A stretch of DNA of 64,000 nucleotides from Areca catechu (GCA_021397845.1 CM038038.1:59514748-59578747); one strand, 5' to 3'. Counted from the first letter of the stretch, positions 43,891 through 55,794 are shown. The notes: a model not told the origin generated them from the sequence alone. Numbers and translations are program-made.

Positions 43891-44791
43891 CATCTCACTA
43901 AGGAGGGCTTCGTACTCTATCTCATTATTAGAGGCCTTGAAGTTAAAGTGGAGTGCTTGCTTGGTGACAACTCCTTCCAAACTAGTGAGGATCAATCCAA
44001 CCCTAGACCACCTAGCATTAGAAGTGCAATAAATGTGGAAAGTCCAAAGCTTGCATGTTGGCTCTAGTTCCACTTGTAATGGCCCGATCTCCACCTCTCC
44101 AAGGACAATGCATTCCATAATGAAGTCTACCAAAGCCTAGGCCTTGATGGAGGGGCGAGTCTAGTAATGGATGTCGAACATGCTCGGCTCCTTGGTCAAC
44201 TTGGTGATTCTTCTGGATTTGTTGATCCTATATAGGATTTACCATAGAGGTTGCTCAAATAGGACTATGACCAGGTGTAGTTGGCAATAGGGGCAAAGTC
44301 TTCTTATTGAAGTTAGGAGGGAAAAGGTGACTTTCTCCACCCTCATGTACCATGTCTCTACATCCTTAAGGATACGATTAATGTAGTAAATTGGCTTCTA
44401 TACTCCATCCTCCTCTCAAACAAGAACAGAGCTGAAAACCACGAGAAGATAGCTATATAAAGATATAACATTTCTCCCATGATCGGCCTTATGAAGAGTG
44501 ATGAGGTGGCAAGGTAGATTTTGAGCTACTCAAATGTGGTCTATCACTTCTCTATCTATTAGAAGTCCTTAATCTAACTTTTGAGCTACTCAAATATGGT
44601 CTATCACTTCTCTATCCATTAGAAGTCCTTAATCTACCTTAGGACCTTAAAGAAGGGTAGACATTTATCACCAAACCTAGTAACGAACTGGCTTAGTGCT
44701 GCAACCTATCTTGCGAGGTGCTAGACCTCCTTCTGGCTTCGAGGGTGCCATTTCCAAGATCTCATGAAGCTTCTTTGAATTTTCTTCGATT
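43891..44791 (-). pseudogene. pol: Ty3/Gypsy (Tat-type) pol fragment: RNase H end and extra RNase H
   Basis: Minus translation: KPIYYINRILKDVETWYMRVEKVTFSLLTS in outline, RRLCPYCQLHLVIVLFEQPLW, MFDIHY*TRPSIKA*ALVDFIMEC and then LWTFHIYCTSN, VGLILTSLEG, ALHFNFKASNNEIEYEALL. The last part matches the second, archaeal-type RNase H of Tat-lineage elements, where the motif is LHVDGSSN; here the catalytic Asp is Tyr. Stops confirm decay. Cut by Y at 43891 and by Sire-D at 44792. This is the oldest recognisable layer. Confidence 0.8.
44519..44638 (-). repeat. 60-bp tandem duplication in the Gypsy fragment
   Basis: Two direct copies, 44519-44578 and 44579-44638, differing at only a few bases. The length is a multiple of three. 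Confidence 0.9.
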
Positions 44792-46313
44792 TGTTGACCC
44801 CATAAGTGATTTTGATGATAACCAAACATTGGAGTATGCACATTTATTTCTAACAACCTTTCAAGTGGTTTACAAGTTTTGTAAGATGATTTGTTTGTTT
44901 AAACTTTGACTCCTACATCTTTAATTCTTGTTTTGAGTTATGTTGTAATCTTATTTTGTAAAGAAGAACCCAATGAAAAAGTTAAGAAAAATTTATAAAA
45001 AGGGTTACTTCTATGAGTGTGTGTATGCCTTAAAATTATTTTGAGTTGGTTGGCTTAAAAAGTTTAAAAGTGCTGGTGAGTGTTTTTCTTTAAGTTCAAT
45101 TATAAAAATCTTGAAGAAGTTACTCGAGCCGACCCAGCATGTTGAAGAGCCGACTCCATCTCATGGCATGCAACAAGGATTCTGGTACGCATCAATTCGA
45201 GCTGACTCGAAGGTAACCAAGCTGACTCTAGTGAATCCGAGTCGAATGGAATAAGTCTGAGCCGACTACTCTAGAGTCTAGTTTTTGAAGATTTCTAAGA
45301 ATAGCCAAGCGAGCCGACCTGAACCAGAAAGAACCGACTCGGCCAGACCTAATTTTGAAGATCTGAGAAAGTGAGCTGACCCGAACTGCAATGAGCTGAC
45401 TCTTTCAGAGTAAAAATTTTAGAACTTGAGAAGAAGAGCCGACCAAAGTCCAAAAGAGCTGACTCCTCGAGTTTAAGATTTTCAAAGACAGAAGTTCGAG
45501 CCGACCCGAGCTATCAAGAGCCGGCTCGTCCAGAGTAAAGTTTTGCACCCTGAGACATCAAGCCGACTGCACTAAAGAATTGGCAACTCAACCTATCGAC
45601 TTGAAGGATCCGAGCCGACTCGAAAAAATCTGAGCCGACTCGAAAATCACTTTCAGGTACATAACTGCTAGCTCCAGAATTTTTTTTTGAATACCAAAAA
45701 GTGCTCCAACGGTCATATGTCACTTCCCAATGGTCTACAACATCTCAAACTACCTTGAAGTGATGGAAGACCTTATATTTTAGGGATTTGAACTTCTCCC
45801 AAGCAAGATTTTGAAAAGTTTCTCAAAGTTTTGAAGCTTTATTGAATATCCTACCTACCAATAAGGAAAAGAGCACAAGAGTATTCAAGTTAATCTTCAA
45901 GTCTTCACCAACTCTGATCTGAAGCTTGAAGCAATTTGGAAAGAAGCCACTGAAGCAATTAAAGCTTATTCGAGTGCATCCAAGTGGACTTCTATCAAGC
46001 TGCACTGGAAACTATATGACAAATTTAGTTTGTCAATTATTGTTGCATTTATTTCAATTCATTTCTGAATTGTTTGGGTTATTGGTAAGCCCGGTTGAAA
46101 AACCAAATAGGTTCTTGGTGAGCCTTTAATAAAAATCAAATGTTGGGTTCTTGGTGATCCTGGTAAAACCAAGTTAGATTCTTGGTGATCCTTTGGAAAC
46201 CAAGTTGGGTTTCTTTGATGATCCTGTTTAAAATCAAAGGTTGTTGGCTTTTCTTTGGTTATCCCGTTAAAATCAATGTGTAGAGATTTTGGATTGTGAT
46301 CTTGTAAAATAAT
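44792..46313 (+). repeat. Sire-D 5' LTR, main part
   Basis: Starts TGTTGACCCCATAAGTG. Contains about 17 near-copies of GAGCCGACTC between 45121 and 45660 and the hairpin array from 46080. Bases 46309-46313 (ATAAT) are the left target copy of solo LTR H. Confidence 0.88.
46080..46313 (+). repeat. Stem-loop array in the Sire-D LTR
   Basis: About seven units. Stems seen: TTGGT/ACCAA (46083), CTTGGT/ACCAAG twice (46150-46205), CTTTGAT/ATCAAAG (46213-46239) and GGATTGT/ACAATCC, the last split by solo LTR H (46291 and 47642). The loop GTGATCCYGTTAAA is kept in most. Confidence 0.75.
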
Positions 46314-47641
46314 TGATGGGGGAAAAAAATAAAATGATGAATGGAGAGTTTTAGCAAGCTAACCAGCAAGCAAACTTGAGCAATTAATTATCAAAAAAAT
46401 AGGCTAAATTAATCCAAGAAAAGAAAATTTTCATAAGGAGACTAGTTGATCTAATTTTTTAAGACCCGTAATGTAGATCTAGTTCAAAATAAGGATTAGG
46501 ATCTTCATGGTAAGGAAACCATCACTACTAGGGCATGTTAACCATCAAATGATCAGATCTAATGAAGCTTAGGAAGTGTTTTCCTACCAATAATGATGGC
46601 TAATTATTTAGTGGAAGAAGGAGCTTTCATCACTCAAGGATTGAGGCCTAGAAGTCAAGATTGGCACTCTCTACTTTGAGATACACCTTAGCCTTGATCC
46701 ATGGCATGGAGACCTTCATCCTTAACCTAGGAACCTGAGAGAACCTACAAAGAAATTTGGGATTAGAAATGGAAGAAGAATTGGAGTTGGAATGGAAACA
46801 AAAAAAAAAAAGGAAGAAGAAGAAAGTGGCCGGTGGCTTGGGACTTGGAGCTTGATCATAGATCCATCAATGGGCATCCCATCCTTTACTCCTTGCAAGA
46901 GCACTCTTTACTCTCAAACTCAAACTTAGAAAATTTTCATTCTCTCCTTGGATAAGGATCTACATACTCAAACTAGCTAGAAAACTTTTACTCCAAACAA
47001 GAACTCAAGCAAACTAGAACACAAGGAAACAATCCTTTCATTAATTCAAATCATAGCATAGAATGAATACAATGAGAGCCTAGGGGTCCTATTTATAGGC
47101 TCCAATGCTAGGAATTTCGTCCAAGGGTGGAGAGGAGGGGATAAGGATGGCTTAGTTGGCTCCAATAATTTTTAGGTAAATGGTTTTAACTAAAAATAAA
47201 TTATTGGTAGAATGTTACAACCACTTGATATGTGGCATTCTAGAAGGTCTTCATGTGATTGTTAAATGCTGATATGGAGGCTTAGGTGTCATTAGAGGTG
47301 GTGCCCCGCATGTCACTTATTGGAAGGTATCTTTATGTTCCCCATAAAAGTCTTGATGTAGTGTAATTTCTTCTCTCCCAAGGTTTCTTGATGAGGTGTC
47401 CCCCCATGTGAAAATTTTGGCTTCAAGTCTTGGCTTGAATTGGGCTTTAAAAAGGTGTCTTTCCATCATGCTTTGAGCTTGAGTCAACTCATGAAAAATT
47501 GTCTTCTTCCATGTGTTGACTCATGAGTATTCTTCAAGAAAATTTGGGACTTGTTTCATAGCTCAAGATTTTATTAACTATAGCTGCAAAAACAAAGTTA
47601 GTTAATCAAAGTATATATTCTTATTATTGATGTCCCCATCA
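46314..47641 (-). mobile_element. H: solo LTR in the Sire-D 5' LTR
   Basis: 1328 bp; plus-strand ends TGATGGGGG ... GATGTCCCCATCA. Flanks ATAAT and ACAAT; removing the insert restores the Sirevirus motif ACAATCC, so the left copy has a C-to-T change. On the minus strand it starts TGATGGGGACATCA like Chr-C, and a TATA box TATAAATAGG lies near 47090, so it reads minus. No internal region or primer site: a solo LTR left by LTR-LTR recombination. A run of A at 46797-46812 is noted. Confidence 0.82.
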
Positions 47642-47915
47642 ACAATCCCACTGTATTCGGGTTTGAATATAGTGAAAATCCCAAGTGATATCTTAGATAA
47701 TGGACGTAGGAGTTGGGTTGCTCCAAACCACTATAAATTTCTATGTGTTTGTGTTATTCTTTCTTGATTTTATTTAGCTTCTACAACTCTTTATTTTGCC
47801 ACAACACCTAATACTTTAAAAGGGATTTTAATTGCACATTATCTGCTTTAGTTTTTTAATTTTCTAATTCATCCTCATCTTGGGTAGCCACCTGGGCAAC
47901 AACTGCTATCAAATC
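47642..47915 (+). repeat. Sire-D 5' LTR end and degraded primer site
   Basis: The LTR ends CCTGGGCAACA at 47901. The following ACTGCTATCAAATC corresponds to ATTGGTATCAAAGC in Sire-A and has lost the exact match to tRNA-Met. Confidence 0.82.
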
Positions 47916-47946
47916 AGTGTCTCTGATTACATTAGAGTAAAGATTG

Positions 47947-48720
47947 ATGGCTTATCCCATGAGTACATCTTTACTGAAAGGCCAGTCAACTAATAGACCT
48001 CCACTCTTCACAAGCACAAATTATTCTTATTGGAAGGCTAGAATGAAAATCTATATACAAGCTGTTGATTTTTAATTATGGAAGGTCATTCTTAAAGGGC
48101 CAGATGTTCCCATTATCAAAATTGATGGCATGGATGTCCCTAAGCCTAAAGAGGAATGGGATGAACTCGACATGAAATTAGGAAAATTGATTAACAAAGC
48201 AATGAACTTGCTATACTGTGCTTTAGATTCAAACGAGTTTAATCGAATTTTCACTTGCTCTTCAGCAAAGAAAATTTTGGATAAACTTAAGGTGACCCAT
48301 AAAGAAACTTTTCAAGTGAAGACTTCAAAAATTAATCTTTTAGTACATAATTATGAATTATTTAAAATGAAACCTAATGAAAATATCTCTACCATGTACA
48401 CTAGATTTATGAATATTATTAACAGTTTGAAAAATCTTGGCAGGGTTTACTCAAATGCTAATTTGGTACAGAAAATACTGAGATCACTTCTAGATAAATG
48501 GGACCCTAATGTTACTGCCATCCAGGAAGCTAAAGATCTGAACACTCTATCTATGGATGAATTAATCGGCTCTTTCATCACTTACAAATTGACCATGTAG
48601 CATAGAACAGATGATGATCAGAAGAAAAAGAAAACTATTGCATTCAAGGCTGATTGGAATCTAAGAATGATGAAGAGATGGAAGATGACTCTAGCTCCTC
48701 CATAGATGACCTAGAAAATT
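47947..48720 (+). pseudogene. gag: Sire-D gag: capsid domain
   Basis: Starts MAYPMSTSLLKGQSTNRPPL. One stop follows IQAVDF; then an open frame from 48130 gives MDVPKPKEEWDE, NEFNRIFTCSSAKKI, TSKINLLVHNYELFKMKPN, NISTMYTRFMNIINSLKNL, ILRSLLDKWDP and DLNTLSMDELIGSFITYKL. Stop at 48600, then a frame change. The UBN2-type fold is inferred from motif order. Confidence 0.87.
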
Positions 48721-49806
48721 AAGATATTGCAATGGTCGTGAGGAGATTAAGAAAGTTTATGAAAAAAAAGAAAGGAAGATTTAATAAAAAATTCCAAAAA
48801 TGAGGAGAACATTCCAAAGACAAGGACAAAGACAAAGATAAGGAACAAGTCCCCACCTGCTATGAATGTAAGAAACTGAGGCACATTCATCCGGACTATT
48901 CACTGTTGAAGAAATTTTTCAAAAAGAAGAAAAAGAAAGCAATGGTTGCCACGTGGAGCGATGGTGAAGAATCCACCTCAATTGAAGAGGTATAGACCAC
49001 GAAAATAGCTAACTTATGTCTAATGGGTCTCAAGGATGAGGTAACTTCCCCCAACGCTCAAATTGAATTTACTTTCGATAAGTTAAATTTTGCATTTCAT
49101 GATCTATTATCTGAATTTAAGAAATCTAGAATAAAGATTAGATTTCTAAAGAACATTAATGATTCTTTACTCAAAGAAAAAGAGGAAATTTCAGAAAAGA
49201 ATACTTTATTGCAAAATGAACTTCATGACTTTTTGAAAACTATGAAGTATTAAAAACTGAAAATAATGCATATCATGACAAAAACAAGGTTTTATTGAAT
49301 GAAAATATTGTGTTGAAAAAGGAGGTTAAAAAACTCAAGCCACTTGTTGAAAAGCTAACTCTGTCTTCTAACAACATTGAGTTGATTCTTCAAGAACAAA
49401 GAATTTATGGTAATAAAGCTAGAATAGGTTTTAATTCTTTAAATTCAAATTATATTTCAGCAACTACTTTTGTAAAACAAAAAGATTTTGTTTCCAAGTT
49501 TACTTCTTAAAAGGCTTTTGTGATACAAGGTTCTACTTCCATTTCAAAAACTACTTTGTATGTTCCTAAAAACTTAATTACAAAACCTACTATTTTTGTA
49601 TCTCATGCATCTAGAATTTCAAAGCATAAATATTTTCAAAATTCTAAAATCAGATATTTTGCTTGCAAAGTATTTGGACATAAAGCTTTTAAATGTAATA
49701 CTGTTAGAAATGTCCACAATAATTCAAGAAAGATTTGGGTTCCCAAAGGAACCACCTCAGCTAACCTGCAAGGATCCAAGTTAGCTTGGGTACCTAAAAG
49801 AACTCC
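48721..49806 (+). pseudogene. gag: Sire-D gag: coiled coil and zinc-knuckle region
   Basis: DIAMVVRRLRKFMKKKK precedes a knuckle CYECKKLRHIHPDY, last Cys changed to Tyr (near 48857). Then a Lys run, an acidic segment and a coiled-coil stretch (49023-49400) with heptad-like Leu, e.g. LKPLVEKLTLSSNNIELIL. A second knuckle near 49655 is YFACKVFGHKAFKC with the first Cys lost. Four frame breaks. Confidence 0.82.
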
Positions 49807-50409
49807 TTGATTGTCTTGCAGGAATGTCTTGCAGCCCAAAAATCAAAAAAAAGATGGTATCTTGATAGTGGCTGTTCAAGGCATATGATGGGTGACAAGG
49901 ATCAGTTCATCATCCTAAAAATGAAAGGAGGAGGAATGGTTACTTTTGGAGACAATGGAAAAGGAAAAATAATTGAAATTGGTAAGATCAAAATGACCCC
50001 CTATACTTTCATTGAAAATGTATTGCTAGTAGATAAATTGAAGCATAATTTATTGAGCATTAGTCAATTATGTGACAAAGGCTTCAAAGCTATCTTCGAA
50101 TCATCTATGTGTATAGTAACAAACTCTCTTGATTCTAGTAGTAAATTCATTGGACATAGACTTGAAAATATTTTTATGGTAGATCTAAATGATCTTGCCA
50201 TGTCAAGTAGTTCCAGTTTAGTTGCGATGAATGCTAAGATCAAGGAGTCTTGTTTATTATGGCATAGACAATTAGGTCATGCTAGCATGCATACTATTGC
50301 CAAATTAATTTCTAAGACTTTAGTTAGAGGCATGCCTAAGTTTAAACTTGATTTTGATCATGTTTGTGATGCATGCCAAATGGATAAACAAACTAGGGGG
50401 AGATTTTAA
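49807..50409 (+). pseudogene. pol: Sire-D pol: protease and pre-integrase, 200-codon frame
   Basis: The longest open pol frame of this element. Protease core WYLDSGCSRHMMGDKDQF (Asp-Ser-Gly intact), VTFGDNGKGKI, NVLLVDKLKHNLLSISQLC, then the integrase zinc-binding segment CLLWHRQLGHASMHTIAKL ... HVCDACQMDKQTR with both His and both Cys present. Ends at a stop at 50409, followed by more integrase in frame. Confidence 0.9.
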
Positions 50410-51350
50410 TTCAGAAATATGATTTCAACTTCTAGACCTCTAGAACTACTTCATATGGACTTATTTGGACCAACTAGGACTACAAGCCTAGGAGGTATGA
50501 AATATGCCCTTGTGATTGTAGATGATTTTTCTAGATTTACATGGATTTAATTTATTGCTCACAAAGATGAAACTTTCAAAGTATTTCAAAAATCTTACAA
50601 GAATGTTTCAAATCAAAAAAATCTTTTGATAATTTTAATTAGGAGTGATCATGGTACCGAATTTGAAAATCAGTTTTTCAATGATTATTGCACTGAAAAT
50701 GGCATTAATCACAACTTCTCCGCTCCTAGAACACCATAACAAAATGGTATTGTAGAGAGGAATAATAGGACTTTGGAAGAAATGGCCAGAACGATGTTAT
50801 GTGAACGTAATCGTCCAAGATACTTTTGGGCAAAAATGGTGAACACTGCATGTTATATTTTAAACCGTATTTTGATCCGTCCTATTTTGAAGAAAACCCC
50901 CTATGAGCTATGGAATGAAAAGAAATCCAATATTAATTATTTTCATGTGTTTGGATGTAAATGCTTTGTGCTTAATAATGATAAAGATAATCTAGGAAAA
51001 TTTGATGCTAAATTCGATGAAGCAATTTTCCATGATTATTCATTACATAGCAAAGCATATAGAGTATTTAATAAGACGACTCTTACTGTTGAGGAGTCAA
51101 TGCATGTTATCTTTGATGAAAATAACCCTTCACCTTCTAAGAAAGAAGAGTGTATAGATAATGATGCAGGTACAATTCAAAAGGAGATGGAAGATATGAA
51201 CATACAAGAAATACCAATTGAAGAAGGAGAAGAAACCGTAAGTAAGGATCATACAAATTTACCAACTGAATGGAGGGATGCAACTATCCATCCTAAAGAA
51301 TTAATTATTGGTGATCCTTCTCAAGGACTAGGTCTGCACATAGAACTGCA
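50410..51350 (+). pseudogene. pol: Sire-D pol: integrase
   Basis: LLHMDLFGPTRTTSLGGMKY (Asp 1, about 50455), LIRSDHGTEFENQFFNDYC (Asp 2), NGIVERNNRTLEEMARTML (Glu, about 50760), then YILNRILIRPILKKTPYELW and VFGCKCFVLNNDKDNLGKF. All three catalytic residues are present, but stops at about 50548 and 50738 break the frame. The 212-codon frame 50773-51411 covers the C-terminal part and the linker. Confidence 0.9.
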
Positions 51351-52060
51351 CATGACATCTAGCCTTTGTATCACAAATAAAGCCTCATACCTTAGAAGAA
51401 GCAGAAAATGACCCAAACTGGATGATGGCTATGCATGAAGAATTGAACTAGTTTGAAAGTAATAAGATTTGGACATTAGTTGATAGACTTAAAGACCACC
51501 CAATCATAGGAACCAAATGGGTCTATAGGAACAAATTAGATGAACAATAAAATATCATTAGAAACAAAGCTAGATTAGTGGCTAAGGAATATAGTAAAAA
51601 AGAAGGCATTGATTTTAATAAAACATATGCACCCATAGCAAGACTAGAAGCCATTAGATTAAAATGGATGTAAAAAGTATATTTTAAAATGGTTTTAACT
51701 CTGAATAAGTTTTTGTAGAACAACCACCAGGTTTTAAAAATCATGCTTTTCCAAACCATGTGCTTAAACTCAATAAGGCTTTATATAGTTTGAAACAAGC
51801 TCCTAGAGCCTGGTATGATAAACTTAGAACTTTCTTGATTGAAAATGATTTTTCAAGAGGAAACATTGATAAAACCCTTTTCATTAAAAAGAAAAATAAT
51901 GACATATTAGTTGTACACATTTATGTTGATGATATTATATTTGGTGCAACTAATGAAAGTTTTTGTGAAGAATTTGCTAAGCTAATGCAGGGAGAATTTG
52001 AAATGAGCCTAATGGGTGACTTAACTACTTCGTCGGGCTTCAAGTAAAGCAAACAAAGGA
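51351..52060 (+). pseudogene. pol: Sire-D pol: reverse transcriptase
   Basis: DPNWMMAMHEELN*FESNKIWTLVDRL, GTKWVYRNKLDEQ*, ARLVAKEYSKKEGIDFNKTYAPIARLEAIRL, then a short deletion and KMDVKSIF, VFVEQPPGF, LNKALYSLKQAPRAWYDKL and IYVDDIIFGATNE with intact YVDD (about 51920). Frameshift near 52047. Confidence 0.9.
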
Positions 52061-52863
52061 AGGGATCTTCATTAACCAAGCCAAACACACCAAGGAAATA
52101 ATTAAAAAGTTTGGTATGGAGATAAGCAAACCAATAAGCACACCCATGAGCCCATCTTGCAATTGGATAAAGATGAAAGCGGATCCAACATTGACCAAAA
52201 GTTATATAAAGGTATGATCAGATCCTTATTATATTTAACTACAAGTAGACCAGATATCTTGTATAGTATATGTGTGTATGCTAGATTTCAATGTAATCTC
52301 AAAGAAACACATATGCTTTCTATTAAAAGAATATTAAGATATTTGAAAGGTACAAGTAATCTAGGTCTTTGGTTTTCAAAACAATCATCTTTAAATTTAA
52401 TTGGATTTTCTAATACTGATTATGCTGGTTGTAGAATTGATAGAAAGAGCACTAGTGGCACATGTCAATTCTAGGGTTGAATTTAATCTCATGGCACTAT
52501 AAGAAACAAAACTTGGTAGCACTATCTACTGCTGAGGCAAAGTATGTTGCTGCAGGGAGTTTTTATGCACAAGTATTATGGATTAAACAATAACTAGAAG
52601 ATTTTGGTGTTACACAATGCAAAACTCCTATCAAGTGTAACAACACAAGTGCTATAAATTTGACTAAAAATCCTATTCAGCATTCTAGGACTAAGCATAT
52701 AGAAATTAGACACCATTTTATTAGAGACCATGTTTTGAATGATGACATTGAACTAGAATTTATCCCAACTGAAAAACAATTAGCTGACATTTTTACTAAG
52801 CCACTGAACCAAGAAAGATTTGAATTTCTTAGATGAGAATTAGGACTTTGTGATCCTCTCTAA
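52061..52863 (+). pseudogene. pol: Sire-D pol: RNase H
   Basis: LYKGMIRSLLYLTTSRPDI, ILRYLKGTSNLGLWF, SNTDYAGCRIDRKSTSGTC (Asp kept), ALSTAEAKYVAAGS (relatives have AEAEY, so the catalytic Glu is Lys), IKCNNTSAINLTKNPIQHS (CNN for CDN, Asp to Asn), HIEIRHHFIRDHV and LADIFTKPLNQERFEFLR. Ends at 52863 at a stop after GLCDPL. Confidence 0.9.
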
Positions 52864-53143
52864 ATTTTTCTGACATAATTTCTTTTAAAATTAAGGATAA
52901 ATTATTTAAAAAACCTCCTACAACTATTCATGATTATGGAACAACTTTCCTTGAAATTTTATTGAATCAAATTCAATCTCTAAATCATTTCATTTTCTCT
53001 AGAAAGTTTCTATTCGAGTCGACTCGAGCAGTTTTTGCTCTAGTCGAGCCGGCTCGAATATCTGATTTTGATGTTCATTCTTTGGTCGAGCTGACTAGGT
53101 CAACCTAAAGTCTTGCCTAGCCAACTCGGAGTTCTACTTGTTC
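52864..53143 (+). other. Sire-D spacer between pol and env-like ORF, left piece
   Basis: AT-rich spacer that includes GAGTCGACTCGAGC-type motifs (53015-53100), like those of the LTR. Interrupted by Chr-E; the last five bases TGTTC are the left target copy. Confidence 0.7.
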
Positions 53144-54875
53144 TGATGCAGAACAAAAGAAGAGATGATGCGATGCGGAAGCAAATTAAAATTAATGTAT
53201 TTTTTTTTTATTTATTTTTAGAAGTCGGCTTTGACTCAAAGGAAAGATAAACTAATGTTGAAAGAAACTAAGAAATGACATAAAGCACAATTAAAAGGAG
53301 TGGATTATCATAGTAACTCAGAAGTAGGATCGCTGGGGATTGAGAAACCCCCAGACCTAGGGTTTACTCCTCTTTCAAGAAACAGACGAAGAGAGAAGAG
53401 AAGGTTTTATACCTGACTGTGATATCTCTCGTTGCTTCAATTGAAGGACACTCTCGAGCAGATTGTAGGATCCTTGGAGACGGGGTATCTTCGTAATAGA
53501 TCCTCGGATTGTAGTCCTATGGCAAGGTTGGCCTTCTTCTCGAACTCAGGATCTGGAAGAAGAAGAACAAAAAGAAAGAACCAGAAACTCAAAGAAAGAC
53601 ACTGACCTGAGTACTTAATGAAGATTGTTGGATGTAGAAGTTCCGGAGATCTTGATACTGATCTGACTCTCCTTTGAACTAGCTCTGTAGTTGAAACAGT
53701 TGATCTGAACCTGGATGCTGGTGACCGGCTTCGATGTGGAAGAGAGGGGCCGTGGGATGAAGATGGAAAATTAGGGTTTGGTGGTGGTGGAGTAGAGATG
53801 GGTGGACTAAGCTAGGGTTTTGGGGTTGGAGATCTCACACCTCCTCAAGGTTCCTAGGGAACCCGGATTTACTCCCTCACGGAGCTCAACACCTGAATAC
53901 AAGTGCGGAAGAGAGAAACACAAAGTTGCTCACAAAGAATTTGATTTCATTCATCTGATTCTTTTCAAACTTACTTGGGGGTTTAATTTATAGGCCATTA
54001 CAAGAGAGTAGGGTTTTACATCTTCCCATGTGGGACTAAAGGAGGGGATCTTCAAATTAGGATATCAATCCCTACTCATATGGCCGGCCAATTAATTCCA
54101 AAGTTGATTGAAGCTTCAAAAAGGAAAGTGGGTGGCGCCTCCTTGTCTTGACCTCCAAGAAAATATTTTTTTCCTTCAATGCTTGGCCTTATCTGGAAGT
54201 GTTTGGGCGCCTCTTAACCTTGCCCTCTAAGAGAGAATTTGTTGCCTTTTATATCTGGCTTTAGTTGGAATGATTAGGGCACCTCCTAACCTTGCTTTTC
54301 AAGAGAAATCTCCTTCCTTCCATGGCTCAACCCTTTTTGGATACCTCCTTTTCTTTCTCCCCAAGTTATGGCTCCTTCTAACTTTGTTTTGAGTATTTCT
54401 GGCAGGTAATGGGCGCCTCCTTGAATTTCTCTCCAAGAGAATTTCTTCCCTTTCATAGTTTGGTTCTTTTAGGAAGTCTTAGGCCGCCCCCTTGATTTGT
54501 GGACCCCTGGTGGATTTCTCCTCAATTGGCGTATGAAAGAGGGGAGCTGCTATCTGTGGTGTGGGGACCAAAGCCTGCTGGATGGAGATGTGGCGCCCCC
54601 TGGACTCAAGCGTATGGCTTGGAGTGTGGCTGGGAGTGTGGCGCCCACTTGCTTGGCCTTGGGAGAAAATGTAACACCCCAGGTTGAAGCCCTAGTCCAC
54701 TACTGAGTCAACATGACTCAACAAAATAAAAATGCAGGTAATACAGACTCAAACTAAAATTGAGTTGATCAAGTCAACCCTTATTACAAGCCAAAAACCC
54801 TAATTCTTCAAGCAAGGTTAATCAGAGATCCAGATGGAGCTCTGAAGTCTTCTTCTGAGTCTGGTGCCCGCACCA
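53144..54875 (-). repeat. Chr-E 3' LTR
   Basis: Element-sense start TGGTGCGGGCACCA, a perfect 14-base palindrome, and end TTCTGCATCA. It carries a stretch near 54077-54095 that the other LTR lacks (about 18 bp) and another short length difference near 54548. TATA-like TATAAATTAAACC (minus) near 53980. Confidence 0.9.
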
Positions 54876-55794
54876 ATTCTCCCAGGGTGGGAGGAACTCG
54901 ACTCTGTCGAGTATGGATCAAGTTGGCTCTGGTATCTCTCCAAGAGGTCTGGGTCCAATTCTTGTAATTCTTCTTGGAAGATCCAAGAGTCATCAGAATC
55001 TGGCCTTCCTTGCCAGCGGACCAGGTATCTTTGGTATCCTCGATTACGAGTAGAGATAACCTGATCATCCAGAATCTTTTCAATCTGCTCTTTCCTCACA
55101 GGCCAGTTTGTTGGTGGACACACAGGGTCGGGATCACTCTCAATAATAGGATTAGGTTTCAAAGGCTTACTAGGAATCACAGCTGGCTCCCTATACTCTA
55201 CTAAGTCTGTAATGTTGAAAGTAGAGCTATTGCCTAGTTCTGGAGGCAACTCGAGCACATAGGCATTGGATCCTACTCTCTTCACTACTCTAAATGGTCC
55301 AGCTCCTCTAGCATGTAACTTTCTAACGGTTCCAAGAGGAAACCGTTCATGCCTTAACCTAATCATTACATAGTCTCCCTCAACAAAAGTTTTGACTCGC
55401 CTTTGAGAATCAGTCAACTTCTTAGAAGTTTCATTACTTAAAGTTATTTTGGCATGAATTTCTTTATGCAAGTCCTTTACATGCTATGCAAGTGCATCAA
55501 GAGACTTGTGTGTGTGGGCTAATAGTGAAATCAGATCAAGTGGTGTGAGAGGCTTGTATCCATGAATAATTTCAAAGGGACTCTAGCTTATAGACCTACT
55601 GATCGAAACATTGAATGCAATTTCAGCCCTGGACAAAATACAAATCCCAATTCCTGGTGCTCTCAATCCAACCAAAATCTGAGCCAAAGCCTAGTAAAGG
55701 GTCAAGAAAACTAAACTAGAATGACGACGCATTCCTAAAGAATGGACTTTATTCCAAAGGAACCCTAGGTCTAAACCTAACAAACTACGGCTCT
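54876..55794 (-). pseudogene. Chr-E integrase tail with chromodomain
   Basis: Minus frames: AEIAFNVSISRSIS*SPFEIIHGYKPLTPLDLI (outline), then a 217-codon frame to 54818 with VKTFVEGDYVMIRLRHERFP, LHARGAGPFRVVKRVGSNAY and LELPPELGNSSTFNITDLVEY, the Gypsy integrase C-terminal fold, and the chromodomain QIEKILDDQVISTRNRGYQ, RYLVRWQGRPDSDDSWI. The chromodomain frame is intact. Upstream, 55621-55794 is a spacer like that of Chr-C. The purine tract TGGGAGAAT (minus) borders the LTR. Confidence 0.88.

Noticed and set aside
46797..46812. Poly(A) tail of a LINE or processed pseudogene
   Set aside because: A plain A-run inside a solo LTR with both ends and target copies; no retroposed sequence beside it.
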